Translations under genes and position numbers: made by a program
DNA from: Vampirovibrionales bacterium
Lineage (GTDB): Bacteria > Cyanobacteriota > Vampirovibrionia > Vampirovibrionales > Vampirovibrionaceae
Length of the DNA: 64,000 nucleotides
Direction of reading: 5' to 3'
NCBI GenBank assembly: GCA_016712355.1
Contig: JADJRF010000005.1
Coordinates: 1,612,001-1,676,000, forward strand
Shown here: piece after piece, positions 62,755 to 64,000 of the stretch
How positions within the stretch are numbered: the first letter of the stretch is position 1
Layout: the number at the start of each line of letters is the position of its first letter
Notes under the pieces: model-generated
What the model was told of the DNA's origin: nothing
The model's input: only the letters and a program-made list of their open reading frames with translations
Databases searched by the model: none

Positions 62755-64000
62755 TTGCCCGTTTCCGCGCTTGCCATGACCCCCCTGAAAGCCGCCCAGA
62801 ATGAGTTCTGGGTGGATGTGACATCTCCCAGCGATTTGTCTCCCGGGCAATTGGTGCGCCTCGATGGTCCAGCGCCCGCTTACGGACAGGTGACCATTGT
62901 GGAGGCGCTGCCTGTGTCGTCTTCTGCTGGCGGCGTTCGGGCGGGCGGGGTTCGTCTGACTATCAAAATGCTGGCGGGCCTGCCGTCCATGAACGCGCGT
63001 ACGCTGACGCCGCTGGCGTCTGTTGATGTCGCGCGCGCGGCGCAAACGCTGCTGGCGCCGATTACCGCGCCGCTGAGTCTGGCGGGCGGCGTGGTCGGGG
63101 ATCTGGACCGACTGGGAACGCTAGGCGTGCTGGAAGGAGATTCGCCCGCGTCGCGGCGCGCGCTGTTGAAAGCGTTTGCGTTGGCCGTCAGCGTATCGAA
63201 CCCGCAGGCGCGCCCGGCGCTGATTGTCGACCCGTGCGGGCTGCTGGCGCACGAAACGGATTTTCCGCGCGTGGCGGCGGGGCAAGACGTGCGTCTGTCG
63301 CTTCAGGCGCTTGGCATGAGTACGTTTCTGGCGGCGATGGAAGCGGCGCTGCCGCCTGCCTTTCGCATGGAAGCCCTGCATGTGCTGGTGAAGGGCATGC
63401 CCTTGACCCTGGATTTTATTCCCTTTCAATATCTGCTCAGCCCCAAGCGGTATTGGGATTCACCGGCAAAGCTGCCGCTGCTGCATGCCCTGTATGGCAT
63501 TCACCAGAACCGCGTCTTTGCGGATCGGCCCGAGGAGATGTTTTTGCTGGATGCGCTGCCGCCTGCGCCGGTGACCATCCTGGATTTATCGTCGCTTCAG
63601 GAGCCGTGGCGCGGCGTCTTTTACCGCTACGTGTGCCAGGCGCTCCTGAGACAGGCCGATATCAGCGTTTTTCCTATTCTTATTGAGCCAGAAGGCTTGC
63701 TGGAGCCTTCGTTTCTATCGGCCTGGCTGCAACAGTTCGAAAAAATGCGCGGTCATGGGGTGGCGGCGCTTTCCGGTCATGCGCCCGGCGGATCGTACGC
63801 CGTGTTGCCGGATTCGCGTCTGATTGCGTTGATGCGCGGCGCGGGCGAACAGCAGGATGTGACCATTTGTGGCCGCGTGAGCGGAAACCTGCCCGTGACA
63901 ACGATTCTGGGCGCGCCGCAGGCGATGCGTCCTGCCGAATCGGCTCAGGATGACAGCGCGTCGCCGCCGCCGACGGAAGCGGCCCATTTCGCCCCTTTCC
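62755..64000 (+). CDS. HerA/FtsK-like protein with degenerate P-loop, partial
   Basis: Open frame from TTG 62755 (AGGAG 9 bases upstream; ATG 62776 is the alternative) to the window end. It starts with a beta-barrel-like part (LVRLDGPAPAYGQVTIVEA) of the HAS-barrel kind. Then LGVLEGDSPASRRALLKAF sits where a HerA Walker A should be, PALIVDPCG where the DPHGE strand should be, and FPILIEPEGLLEP where Walker B should be. Order and spacing suggest a HerA-type fold that lost ATP-binding residues. The C-terminus is outside the window. Confidence 0.6.
   Translation, partial: MPVSALAMTPLKAAQNEFWVDVTSPSDLSPGQLVRLDGPAPAYGQVTIVEALPVSSSAGGVRAGGVRLTIKMLAGLPSMNARTLTPLASVDVARAAQTLLAPITAPLSLAGGVVGDLDRLGTLGVLEGDSPASRRALLKAFALAVSVSNPQARPALIVDPCGLLAHETDFPRVAAGQDVRLSLQALGMSTFLAAMEAALPPAFRMEALHVLVKGMPLTLDFIPFQYLLSPKRYWDSPAKLPLLHALYGIHQNRVFADRPEEMFLLDALPPAPVTILDLSSLQEPWRGVFYRYVCQALLRQADISVFPILIEPEGLLEPSFLSAWLQQFEKMRGHGVAALSGHAPGGSYAVLPDSRLIALMRGAGEQQDVTICGRVSGNLPVTTILGAPQAMRPAESAQDDSASPPPTEAAHFAPF

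Overview
The window is one chromosomal stretch of a GC-rich (by eye mid-to-high 50s %), gene-dense Gram-negative bacterium. No phage, insertion sequence, integron or CRISPR array is visible. Two genes point towards the cyanobacterial lineage: a plant/cyanobacterial-type ferredoxin-NADP reductase and a DUF3326 protein. KdsA implies a lipopolysaccharide outer membrane. No photosynthesis gene is present. The best guess is a non-photosynthetic relative of Cyanobacteria (Vampirovibrionia/Melainabacteria-like). This is an inference from gene content, not a placement by phylogeny.

Layout. 1-9.7 kb: end of mfd, pepA, a hemerythrin-tailed chemoreceptor, an operon of a large TPR protein, a degenerate metallo-beta-lactamase-fold protein and a secreted protein, then a lone cyclic-nucleotide-binding protein. 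9.7-19.1 kb: murA in an overlapping operon with a RWYD-repeat protein and a DUF309 protein; mpg, tRNA-Ser(CGA), tRNA-Leu(GAG); a polytopic membrane protein; a threonine-dehydratase-like enzyme behind a structured, terminator-bearing leader; guaB; DUF3326. 19.2-27.7 kb: CPXCG protein, probable RNA polymerase omega, an MFS transporter, a transketolase N-half, a WecG/TagA glycosyltransferase, a diguanylate cyclase, an EEP-family protein, and an AT-rich gene resembling eukaryotic MTFP1/MTP18. 27.8-44 kb: tRNA-Ser(GGA), ligA, asd-dapA (lysine/diaminopimelate), kdsA, FNR, a Crp-type regulator, the glycine decarboxylase pair gcvPA-gcvPB, class II aldolase, an ammonium transporter and a DUF2752 protein. 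44-54 kb: rplS, a metallophosphoesterase, rnpA-rpmH, dnaA, an EF-hand protein, icd and a TPR-GAF-HD-GYP protein. 54-64 kb: signal peptidase I with a Clp-N-like N-terminus, a CtpA protease, an effector-like phosphatase, a DUF47-Pit phosphate uptake pair, a parvulin, rarA, and the start of a HerA/FtsK-like protein with a worn P-loop.

Most interesting points: (1) a leader RNA (about 15860-16050) with a near-consensus promoter, a three-stem fold, an intrinsic terminator and a possible antiterminator ahead of the threonine-dehydratase-like gene; (2) the bacterial MTFP1-like protein in a low-GC patch; (3) a short N-terminal (L)RFG-type peptide shared by several otherwise unrelated proteins, possibly an undescribed sorting tag; (4) the Clp-N/signal peptidase fusion; (5) a metallo-beta-lactamase-fold protein that has lost nearly all metal ligands. 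c-di-GMP signalling (GGDEF and HD-GYP proteins) and cNMP sensing (two proteins) are both represented. Many convergent gene pairs end on top of each other, which shows how compact this genome is.
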